Shown here one piece after another: positions 5,423 to 12,265 of a stretch of 17,097 nt of DNA (positions are counted from its first letter, which is position 1; the number at the start of each line of letters is the position of its first letter). The notes under the pieces were generated by a model. That model ran no database searches. It saw only the letters and a program-made list of their open reading frames with translations, and was not told where the DNA came from. A program made the translations under genes and the position numbers. Origin of the DNA: CAYUNT01 sp964446285 (lineage in GTDB: Bacteria; Sumerlaeota; Sumerlaeia; SLMS01; CAYUNT01); NCBI GenBank assembly GCA_964446285.1, contig CAYUNT010000096.1:1-17097 (forward strand), in the 5' to 3' direction.

Positions 5423-6718
5423 TTATTTCAGCGCCTTGGCTACCGCCTGCGCGACGATCGCGATTTGCGCCTCGGTGAGTGTGGGGCCAAGGGGAAGCGT
5501 GACGAGGCGCGGCGCAATGGCTTCCAGCACGGGCAAGCGGAGCGGCGGCGCAGTTTCATCGGCGAATAGCGCGCGTGTGTGGCTGAATTGGTGCAGCGGC
5601 GGATAATGCACGGAGGTCTGCACGCCGTCAGCGCGCAAGGATTCGCGGAAGGCATCGCGATCCGCGCCGCGCGGAAGCAATATAACAAAAAGATGATGAA
5701 CCGGCGCGCCGCGCGGATTGGAAAATGGAATCAGCAAAGATTCACCGCAGAGGCGCGGAGAACGCGGAGAAGAGGGAGAGGAAGACTCACCGCAGAGACG
5801 CAGAGGCGCAGAGGAAGACAATTCTTCTCTTCCTTCTCCTTCTCTTCCTCTTTCTTTCTCAGCGTTTCTCTGCGCCTCTGCGGTGGATATTTCTTTTTCC
5901 AACGCGGCGCGCAGGGCGCGGGCGGCGGCGCGGCGCCGCTCGTTGGCCTCGGGAAGTTTGCGCAGTTGTTCGCGCCCGATCGCCGCGCGGATTTCATCCA
6001 TGCGGTAATTGTATCCGGGCGCGGCCACATCGTAAGCGGCGGCGTGTCCGCGGTGGCGGTCCCAGGTGAGCGTCGTCATGCCATGCGAACGCATCAGGCG
6101 AACGCGCTCGGCCAGCGCCGCGTCGTCCGTCGTCACCATGCCGCCTTCGGCCGTTGTGATGTTTTTGTTGCCGAAAAACGACCATGCGGCCGCGGCGCCA
6201 AACGTGCCGATTTTGCGCCCGCCCACTTCGGCCAGCGGCGCATGGCAGGCGTCCTCGACAACCGGAATGCCGCGTTCGCGCGCCAGGGCGGAAATCGGTT
6301 CCATGTCTGGCGGAAATCCGCCATAGGGCATCGTGACGATCAGGCGCGTGCGCGGCGTGATCTTGCGCGCCAGGTCGTCCGCCGAGAGCGTGAGATCGTC
6401 TTCCGAGGCGCAGTCGATGAGCACGGGCCGCGCGCGCAGATACAAGCCTGCGTTCATTGTCGCCACAAACGTCAGGGCTGGCAGGCAGAACTCATCGCCC
6501 TCGCGCAGCCCGGCGGCCTCGTAGGCGAGGTGGAGCGCGGCGGTGCCGTTCGCAAGCGCGACGGCGTAACGCGCGCCTACCGCCGCGGCGAATTCCTCCT
6601 CGAAGGCGCGCACCTCGGCGCCCATCGTCACCCAGCCGGAGCGCAAAACCCGTGTGGCGGCTTCAATTTCGTGCTCATCAAGCGTTGTGTCCGTGAGGGG
6701 AACCAGCCATTCCGTCAT
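5423..6718 (-). CDS. DegT/DnrJ/EryC1/StrS-family PLP aminotransferase with repeat-derived insertion
   Basis: Members of this family transaminate keto-sugars attached to nucleotides for surface glycans; the likely substrate is a UDP- or dTDP-keto-sugar. Visible features are SGWVTMG near the N-terminus, NGTAALHLAY (57-66), VVEDACHA with Asp156 (cofactor nitrogen contact), SFFGNKNITTAEGG with the Schiff-base Lys185, GYNYRMDEIRAAIGREQL (235-252), and the C-terminal GVQTSVHYPPLHQF. The 431-residue length exceeds the usual 370-390 because residues about 278-327 are a repeat-derived insert rich in Arg, Glu and Ser with RLCGES twice, just before the conserved GAPVHHLFVILLP strand. ATG 6718 has AGGA about 10 bp upstream. 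It follows two glycosyltransferases on the same strand. All key residues remain, so the enzyme may still work. Confidence 0.92.
   Translation of the reverse strand: MTEWLVPLTDTTLDEHEIEAATRVLRSGWVTMGAEVRAFEEEFAAAVGARYAVALANGTAALHLAYEAAGLREGDEFCLPALTFVATMNAGLYLRARPVLIDCASEDDLTLSADDLARKITPRTRLIVTMPYGGFPPDMEPISALARERGIPVVEDACHAPLAEVGGRKIGTFGAAAAWSFFGNKNITTAEGGMVTTDDAALAERVRLMRSHGMTTLTWDRHRGHAAAYDVAAPGYNYRMDEIRAAIGREQLRKLPEANERRRAAARALRAALEKEISTAEAQRNAEKERGREGEGREELSSSAPLRLCGESSSPSSPRSPRLCGESLLIPFSNPRGAPVHHLFVILLPRGADRDAFRESLRADGVQTSVHYPPLHQFSHTRALFADETAPPLRLPVLEAIAPRLVTLPLGPTLTEAQIAIVAQAVAKALK
5742..5885. repeat. CACCGCAGAG-type palindromic repeat inside the aminotransferase gene
   Basis: Two direct copies start at 5742 (TCACCGCAGAGGCGCGGAGA) and 5787 (TCACCGCAGAGACGCAGAGG), 45 bp apart. 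A third copy is inverted at about 5857-5885. CGCAGAGGCGCAGAG (5799-5813) pairs perfectly with CTCTGCGCCTCTGCG (5868-5882). Between the arms lies an unbroken 39-nt pyrimidine run (5822-5860). Such repeats are normally intergenic; here the element sits in frame in coding sequence. Confidence 0.85.
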
Positions 6719-6746
6719 GATAAATGATCCTGGGGATGGGAAAGTT

Positions 6747-6828
6747 GACAGGATTCACAAGATGAAAGAGATAATAGGAACGGGGGAGTATATCGGAAAA
6801 ATATCGTTCTCATCATGTAAATCCTGTC
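6747..6828. repeat. GACAGGATTCACAAGATGA palindromic repeat, copy 1
   Basis: GACAGGATTCACAAGATGA (6747-6765) pairs with TCATCATGTAAATCCTGTC (6810-6828) at 17 of 19 positions. It fills most of the 127-bp gap between the aminotransferase start and the upstream glycosyltransferase stop. Its left arm is identical to that of the copy at 13563. It could stop or stabilise transcripts from the glycosyltransferases, separating them from the aminotransferase. Confidence 0.8.
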
Positions 6829-6845
6829 CATTCCTTTATCTTCTT

Positions 6846-7946
6846 TCACTGTATTGCGCGGTCCGCGCGCGCCGCTTCATAGACTTCGATGGTTTGGCGG
6901 CCGATGCCGTCCCAATCCCACAGGCGGGCGCGTTCGAGGTTGCGCCGCCCCATTTCGGGCAGATTCTCGCGCGCCGCCGCCGCCCGCGCGATGGCCTTTT
7001 CCAGCCCCGAAGGATCGGCGGGATCGTAGAGAAATCCGCCCGTTTCATCAACGCATTCGGGCAGCCCGCCGACGGCCGGGCAGATCACCGCGCGCCCAAA
7101 TGACATGGCCAGGACGAGCGTGCTCGATGTATAGATGCGGCGGAAGGGCAGAACCACGACATCCGCCGCGTTGTGATACACCTGGAGCTCGGCATCGGGA
7201 ACATGGCGCAGATCGAGGCGGATGCGTTCATCGCCTGCGCGGCGTTCTGTAATTTCGCGGCGCAACTCCGCGGATTTGCAGGCTCCCGCGATGACCAGGC
7301 GCGTGTCAGCGAGGGCCGCCTTGCGAAACGCATCAATCAGATCCGGCACGCCTTTGTATTCGGAAATCACACCGACATAAAGAAAAACAAGATTGCCGGG
7401 ATCCAGTCCGAGCGCGCGGCGCGCGGCGGCGCGATCCATCTTGTTTTCATACCAGCCGATGTAATGCCCGAGCGGCATGACCGTAATGCGCTCCTGTGCG
7501 AGTCCATAAGCGCGCGCCGCTTCGGCTTTCATGAATTGGTTGTGGGCGATGAACCGGTCGCAGAGGCGGCCGAATCGGCGGAAAGCCTCTTCCTGCATGT
7601 TTTTTCCGCCGCCGCCGCTCGCATCGTGCGGGCGGAGGTTGTGGAGCGTCCAGACAATGGCCGCGCCCTTGCGGCGCAAGAAGCGCACATCGCCCAGAAA
7701 GCGGCTTATTTTCCAGCGCATCAGCGCCTCGTGCGGCGAAAGAAAATGCGCCTCGGGCCAATGCACATGAAGCACTTCCGGGATCCCGTGGAATGGGATT
7801 TGCTGAAGCACGGGAAACAAATGCCCAAGACCCTGGCGCCAGCGTGCATGGGCAACCGAGGCGCCCTGGCGTTCGAGTGCGCGCGAAAGCAGCGTCAGAT
7901 ACGGATTGGGCGAGGCGGGCGTGAACAGAACCTTGAGCGCGCTCAT
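6846..7946 (-). CDS. GT4-like glycosyltransferase
   Basis: The 366-residue product looks like a retaining GT-B glycosyltransferase. The N-terminal half has HVHWPE (60-65) and TLHNLRPH (100-107), typical of a branch that moves sugars onto lipid-linked or exopolysaccharide acceptors. The C-terminal half has LYVGVISEYKGVPDLIDAF (189-207) and SSTLVLAMSFGRAVICPAVGG (274-294). The classic EX7E pair is not intact: the second Glu is hydrophobic in STLVLAMS. ATG 7946 overlaps the stop of the upstream glycosyltransferase as ATGA, so the two are probably translationally coupled. GAGG lies about 10 bp before the start. Donor and acceptor cannot be named. Confidence 0.85.
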   Translation of the reverse strand: MSALKVLFTPASPNPYLTLLSRALERQGASVAHARWRQGLGHLFPVLQQIPFHGIPEVLHVHWPEAHFLSPHEALMRWKISRFLGDVRFLRRKGAAIVWTLHNLRPHDASGGGGKNMQEEAFRRFGRLCDRFIAHNQFMKAEAARAYGLAQERITVMPLGHYIGWYENKMDRAAARRALGLDPGNLVFLYVGVISEYKGVPDLIDAFRKAALADTRLVIAGACKSAELRREITERRAGDERIRLDLRHVPDAELQVYHNAADVVVLPFRRIYTSSTLVLAMSFGRAVICPAVGGLPECVDETGGFLYDPADPSGLEKAIARAAAARENLPEMGRRNLERARLWDWDGIGRQTIEVYEAARADRAIQ

Positions 7947-9619
7947 TGGGAACTGGCCTCTTTTTCCGCCTTTTCTTCGTTTCCCCCGGTTTCCCCTGCG
8001 TTCTCCGCGCCTTCAGCGTCCTTTGCATTGTTTTCCGCGTGGTCTTGCGCGAAGGGGCGGATAAGCAGATCAGGAAAGCGTCCGCGCAGCGACTCCACCA
8101 GTCCGCGCTGCAAGATAGCCCAGTCATAGCGTTCGGCGGCGAGCGCCCGTCCCGCGCGCCCCATGCGTTCACGAAGAGCCGGATCGTGCAGCAGCCGCAC
8201 CGCCGCCCGCGCAAAATCCTCAGGCGCATCAGCAATTTCGCAATGAACGCCAGGCGTCAGGCCGGCGATTCCTTCCGCGCCAATGGAGGTTGAAACGAGG
8301 GCGCGGCTCATCGAAAGGGCTTCGAGGATTTTCAGGCGCGTGCCGCTCCCGGCGCGCAGAGGCACAACGAAAACCCAGGCGCGGGCATAGTATTCGCGCA
8401 TGTCCGGGACGTCCGAGGCGACTTCGACCCCGGGAACGCCGCGGGCAAATTCGCCGATGTGTTCGTGCGCGCGCGCCCCGGCGAGAAGCAGGCGGCAATC
8501 TGGCACATCGCGCCGGATGCGAGGCAAAATATCCGAAAGCAGCAAGCGCACAGCATCGGCATTGGGCGCGTAGCCCATCGTCCCGCAAAACAATAGCGTG
8601 GGCGCGGCGTCGGGATGCGCATCGGGACGAAAATCCGCGCGGAAATGCCCGGCATCGACGCCGTTGGGCAGTTCGATGCACAACGCGCCGGGGGCGAGTT
8701 CGCTTATGCGTTCGCAATCGGGCGCGGAACACGCAAAAATGAAATCGCAGGCTCGAAAGCCGGCTGTTTCGGATTTGCGCATGGAGCGCGCTTCGAGATC
8801 GAACCATGCGCGCGCTCCTTTCGTCCCGGCCACGCGAGCGGTGGTTTCGAGCATCCGCCACTCGACATTGTGCGCGTTGCAAACGACTTTCGTCCCGGGA
8901 AACATCATTTGCAACTCGGGAAGAAATGGAAATAGAAAGGAAAACTCGATCCAGAGAATTTGAATTTCATTGGCGGGGACAAGGCGGCGGATTTCTGGCG
9001 CGATGGCGCGAAAGGCACGCGCATACGCCATCGAGCGCGCGGCGGGAAGTCCGAACGCGCGCGCTCCGAGCGCCGCTTCCGCGCGCAATATGGCCGCGTA
9101 GGCTCCCAGGATTGGCCGCATTGCCGCCGAACGCCCAAAGGGATAGCGATGCGGCGCGGTGTGAACTTCCTGCGCCACGGAAAGCAAATCCGCCCCGCCC
9201 CCAACCCACGGCGAGAGCGGAGTGCGGAGGGCCTTCCACGCGAGCGCGGCGGCGGAAGGCGCTGATGCGCGAAAGTTTTGCGGGGATTTTTGCGCGGGCG
9301 TCCAGATAACGCTGGCGCAGCGGTCCGCCAATTCGCGCGGAAGCCCCACCTCGTCTTCGGGCGTGAGAATTGCCAGGTGGAGCCTGCAAGAATGCGCAAG
9401 TTCCAGCGCGCAGTGGAATCCGCGCACGCCTCCGCCTTTGGGAGGGCGCGGCGGATCATGCGTAAGCATCAGCACGCCGCATGGCGCCCCGCGTGATTCC
9501 CGCGCATCATGCGTCCCGTCCTCGGCAAATTCGTTGCGCGCACGGCCCTTTACGTCGAAATGCGCGGCGGTGGGATTTCGATCTGGCGGGGAATCGGAAG
9601 AAGAATGCGGCTGGATCAT
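7943..9619 (-). CDS. GT4 glycosyltransferase, similar to EpsH/PEP-CTERM-associated sugar transferases
   Basis: From ATG 9619 the product has 558 residues. The first about 50 are disordered and the GT-B fold starts near LMLTHDPPRPPKGGGVRGF, so a start as late as about 9478 or 9469 is possible; no strong ribosome-binding site decides this. Motifs: NAHNVEW (248-254), ELPNGVD (316-322), FCGTMGYAPNADAV (344-357), PLRAGSGTRLKILEALSMSR (420-439). These resemble the TIGR03087-type sugar transferases of exopolysaccharide loci. The last about 33 residues (DHAENNAKDAEGAENAGETG and on) are not glycosyltransferase sequence but translated repeat. It is the first gene of an apparent operon with the overlapping glycosyltransferase and the aminotransferase. 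Confidence 0.85.
   Translation of the reverse strand: MIQPHSSSDSPPDRNPTAAHFDVKGRARNEFAEDGTHDARESRGAPCGVLMLTHDPPRPPKGGGVRGFHCALELAHSCRLHLAILTPEDEVGLPRELADRCASVIWTPAQKSPQNFRASAPSAAALAWKALRTPLSPWVGGGADLLSVAQEVHTAPHRYPFGRSAAMRPILGAYAAILRAEAALGARAFGLPAARSMAYARAFRAIAPEIRRLVPANEIQILWIEFSFLFPFLPELQMMFPGTKVVCNAHNVEWRMLETTARVAGTKGARAWFDLEARSMRKSETAGFRACDFIFACSAPDCERISELAPGALCIELPNGVDAGHFRADFRPDAHPDAAPTLLFCGTMGYAPNADAVRLLLSDILPRIRRDVPDCRLLLAGARAHEHIGEFARGVPGVEVASDVPDMREYYARAWVFVVPLRAGSGTRLKILEALSMSRALVSTSIGAEGIAGLTPGVHCEIADAPEDFARAAVRLLHDPALRERMGRAGRALAAERYDWAILQRGLVESLRGRFPDLLIRPFAQDHAENNAKDAEGAENAGETGGNEEKAEKEASSQ
7960..8045 (-). repeat. repeat-derived sequence forming the C-terminus of a glycosyltransferase
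   Basis: On the minus strand this region reads as degenerate GCGGAAAAC/GACGCTGAAGG/GCGCGGAGAACGC units. It shares the exact 15-mer AGGCGCGGAGAACGC with the repeat inside the aminotransferase (5751-5765 plus strand; complement at 7998-8012). It encodes an Ala/Glu/Asn/Gly-rich tail and ends just before the ATGA overlap with the next gene. Confidence 0.65.
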
Positions 9620-9740
9620 AATCGGGCAAGGCTGCAACGGCGCTCGAACAATGCCCGGCCTTTGCGGGCCGGAATATCCAGTGGATTGGGCCTTGGACCG
9701 CAGAACATCAATCGAAAAGCCCAGGCGCCTTCCCTTGGCC

Positions 9741-9842
9741 CAAGAACTGTTCAAAGTGCAGAAAAAATCTTGGGCGGGACGCCCAAGCCACCGGAATCAC
9801 GGGCTAGATGCCCGTGCCACCAGTAACTTTGAACAGTTCCTG
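9741..9842. repeat. three-way-junction inverted-repeat element with flanking direct repeat
   Basis: The outer arms are CAAGAACTGTTCAAAGT (9741-9757) and ACTTTGAACAGTTCCTG (9826-9842), matching at 16 of 17 positions. Inside are two perfect 7-bp hairpins with 5-base loops: CTTGGGC-GGGAC-GCCCAAG (9769-9787) and CACGGGC-TAGAT-GCCCGTG (9798-9816). CTTGGCC occurs in direct orientation just outside at 9734-9740 and 9846-9852, possibly a decayed target duplication. It lies upstream of the plus-strand secreted protein. Confidence 0.75.
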
Positions 9843-10039
9843 CCTCTTGGCCAGACTGCGGCGATGATGGGCATTGTGCAAATAATTCTGTTCTGCTGGG
9901 CCGGGAATCCCTATCCCTGATCGTGGTTTTTGGCGGACGCAATGGTTTCTCGATGCCTCTTGACGTTGCCGCCTCATGCGCCTGTTAATTCAGTTATGAA
10001 AGCTTCCCCGAGCTGCGCCAAACGTTCCGCAGCTTGGAG

Positions 10040-10047
10040 AAGGAGGT
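10040..10047 (+). promoter_or_regulatory. consensus Shine-Dalgarno site
   Basis: AAGGAGGT, a full anti-SD complement, ends 5 bp before the ATG at 10053. It is by far the strongest ribosome-binding site in the window and fixes the start of the secreted protein. High expression is likely. Confidence 0.85.
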
Positions 10048-10052
10048 GGTAA

Positions 10053-12158
10053 ATGAAGTGCACACCCGCAAAAAAGAACAGCCCTCTGCCCGCCCTGGCG
10101 GCAGCTTGCTGCCTGTTGGCAATTTCCGCGCAAGCGTCCATCACAATCACTCCCAGCGCTCCCATAGCCCGCTATTCTGGTCCGATCAGCGTGACCGCCA
10201 CGGTCCCCGCTGGAGCCGCCGCGCAGGTGCAAATGATCCTGGATTTCAACGCCAACGGCGCCTTCGATGCCGGCGACGCCATTATCATGCACTACGACGT
10301 TCAGGATTCGAGCACCCCTCCGCCCGCCGGAGCGCAACTTGTAGCCGATCTCGACGGCGCGGTGAATGGAAGCATCTCCGTCCGGTTCCGCTTCTTCACA
10401 GAAGAGGATGGCGTTTTCGCCGGGCACTATGTCTTCCGAGTCAAGACCGCCTCTTCCGACGAATTCGCCGCCTGGCAGGCCAGCGCCCCATCGGCGGCGC
10501 AATCCATATCGGGGCAGGCTTTTTTCGGAGGAACCACGCCCGTCCCCGCCGTTATCGCCATTATGGACCAATATAATAATGGCTTCTTCATCATGACCGG
10601 GCCGGACGGCAAATACTCCGCCCCCATCGAAGTTCCCGGGCGCGAATACGCGCTGCGGGCATATCCCTTGTCGGGATCGGCCTCCGCGCCCACCCAGTGG
10701 ATTCCCGTTTCCGCCGGGCAGCACGTTGAGAACGTGAATCTGGAGATTTCCGCGCTCCCATACCGCTGGCAGGGGCGCATAATCCGCGCGGACACAAACG
10801 CCCCGCTCCCCTATATGCCTTTTGGAGCCGACCGCAATAGCGAGGCGGAACCGGGCGATCCTTTCGCTTATGTGGACGAAGTTCACGGATGGACAGATGA
10901 AAACGGCTATTTCGATGTTCCCATCTCGAACGGCTGCTGGGAGGTGTATCTTGACAGTCTGGACACGTCACAGCGGGGACTCCTTGAACCCGAGCGCGTC
11001 TCGGAGGATTGCGGTTTGATGGTATCTGGCGGAAACGTCACGGGCACTTCTTACGCCCTGCGGCCGATTTGCGCTTTCGCAACCGGGCGCGCGGAAAACG
11101 TCCTCACTCATGAACCGCTCGAGGGGGCCACAATCGCCGCCACGCCGCCGGGGAGTTGGGACTGGGTGGCAAAGAGCCAGTCAGACTCGCAAGGGCGCTT
11201 CGCCATCGGCTTGCCCGCGGGCCAGTGGAATATACGCGCGCAGTTGGAGGATGAAGGCGTTTTGTTTGGCTCGTGGATGGCGCCAGACACAAATCAGTTG
11301 GTTGCGATCACATGCGGCGGATCGTCCCAGGATGCCGGAACTTTCGGATATCTTCCGGCCGACCGCCATGTTGATATTCAGGTCGTTCTATCTCCCTCGA
11401 CGCCGCTTCAGGATATGGATCTGTATCTCTACGGAGACGATTCCTCCACCTCCCTGCCCTATTATGTCCCGAACCTGAAGACGGGTCCGGATGGGCACGT
11501 GACTATCCCCACACGCTCGACGGGCGTCTGGTGGATTGGCGTGAACAACGACGATCTTCCCTCGGGCGCGGATGAGGTTTTCCGCCATCGCCTGGACATC
11601 GTCGAGGAGGATGGCGGCATTCTGACAGTCTATCCGCGCGGCGCCCGCCGCCCCTACCGCGTGTATGGAAGCAACGAAAGGCTCCCGACCGGCTCGGGGG
11701 CCTCCTTCGGCCCGATCTATCCCAAGGACTATGGCTGCCCGCTTCTGGGGCGCGCCACGGGCACGGAGGCGTTCTCTGGCTCGTTCCCGTATTACTACAT
11801 CGTCACGTATGATGGCTTTGTGTGGATCGACGCGCTGCAACTTTCAAACAATGCAACCTGGTATATCGACTGGTGGGGCAACGTGACGAATCTTGAGAAG
11901 GTGTCTGCCTCGCCCGATGGACAGTTTGCCGTCCTGGGCGAATGGAACGGGCAGCCGAGCGAAGGATTTCTGGAAGTGAATATGGAAGGCAGCACGGCGC
12001 CGGGGATTGTAGTGTATCATCCAGATGATTCGCCGGAAGTGCTTGTATTAAAAAGCATTTTGGGGCTGGTGCCTGCCTTGAACACGATGGATCGCAACGA
12101 AGACGGCGTGCTGGATGTCGGGGACCTGATTCTGACGTCTCCGCAGACGAGGAGATAA
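10053..12158 (+). CDS. large secreted protein with carboxypeptidase-regulatory-like repeats and dockerin-like calcium loops
   Basis: The 701-residue product has a signal peptide (1 to about 28, ending AISAQA). Ig-like sequence follows, carrying the calcium-loop motif DFNANGAFDAGD (64-75). Then come several carboxypeptidase-D-regulatory-like beta modules, each with a pattern like WTDENGYFDVPISNGCWEVYLDS or SDSQGRFAIGLPAGQWNIRA, seen around residues 170-420. The very end carries DRNEDGVLDVGD (680-691), a single dockerin or EF-hand-like loop, 10 residues before the stop. No catalytic motif is recognised. It is probably an exported surface or matrix scaffold with calcium-dependent interactions. 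A convergent glycosyltransferase follows after a palindromic repeat that begins directly after the stop. Confidence 0.8.
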   Translation: MKCTPAKKNSPLPALAAACCLLAISAQASITITPSAPIARYSGPISVTATVPAGAAAQVQMILDFNANGAFDAGDAIIMHYDVQDSSTPPPAGAQLVADLDGAVNGSISVRFRFFTEEDGVFAGHYVFRVKTASSDEFAAWQASAPSAAQSISGQAFFGGTTPVPAVIAIMDQYNNGFFIMTGPDGKYSAPIEVPGREYALRAYPLSGSASAPTQWIPVSAGQHVENVNLEISALPYRWQGRIIRADTNAPLPYMPFGADRNSEAEPGDPFAYVDEVHGWTDENGYFDVPISNGCWEVYLDSLDTSQRGLLEPERVSEDCGLMVSGGNVTGTSYALRPICAFATGRAENVLTHEPLEGATIAATPPGSWDWVAKSQSDSQGRFAIGLPAGQWNIRAQLEDEGVLFGSWMAPDTNQLVAITCGGSSQDAGTFGYLPADRHVDIQVVLSPSTPLQDMDLYLYGDDSSTSLPYYVPNLKTGPDGHVTIPTRSTGVWWIGVNNDDLPSGADEVFRHRLDIVEEDGGILTVYPRGARRPYRVYGSNERLPTGSGASFGPIYPKDYGCPLLGRATGTEAFSGSFPYYYIVTYDGFVWIDALQLSNNATWYIDWWGNVTNLEKVSASPDGQFAVLGEWNGQPSEGFLEVNMEGSTAPGIVVYHPDDSPEVLVLKSILGLVPALNTMDRNEDGVLDVGDLILTSPQTRR

Positions 12159-12245
12159 CCACAAAGATACACAGGCACGAAGACACGAATTAATTGGGAT
12201 GTTTAGCGGATAAAAACAATCCCTTTGTGTCTTCGTGCTTTTGTG
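12159..12245. terminator. palindromic repeat between convergent genes, likely bidirectional terminator
   Basis: It begins immediately after the TAA of the secreted protein. The core arms GCACGAAGACAC (12175-12186) and GTGTCTTCGTGC (12227-12238) are a perfect 12-bp match, with weaker outer pairing of CACAAA (from 12160) to TTTGTG (12240-12245) and inner pairing of GGGAT-GTTT to AAAAC-AATCCC. It fills the 107-bp gap to the convergent glycosyltransferase. It is a repeat by sequence style and could serve as terminator for both genes. Confidence 0.65.
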
Positions 12246-12265
12246 ATGATTTGCCTCTTAAGCAA

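Larger units (their letters stand above)
9620..10052. other. 433-bp divergent spacer
   Basis: It separates the glycosyltransferase start from the large secreted protein. Nothing coding is convincing. It carries the three-way-junction repeat at 9741-9842 and the consensus ribosome-binding site at 10040-10047. The minus-strand frame stays open to 9754, but that part lies partly in the repeat and starts at TTG, so it is probably not translated. Confidence 0.6.

Noticed and set aside
5742..5885. CRISPR array from the repeated CACCGCAGAG units
   Set aside because: There are only three copies, one is inverted, spacing is irregular and no cas genes are present.
5579..6727. Long plus-strand open frame of 382 codons opposite the aminotransferase
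   Set aside because: It is antisense to a clearly recognised DegT-family gene with intact motifs. High GC keeps the opposite frame open, and its product has no recognisable domain.
9620..9754. N-terminal extension of the larger glycosyltransferase to 9754
   Set aside because: It would start at TTG within the palindromic element and adds sequence with no family similarity.
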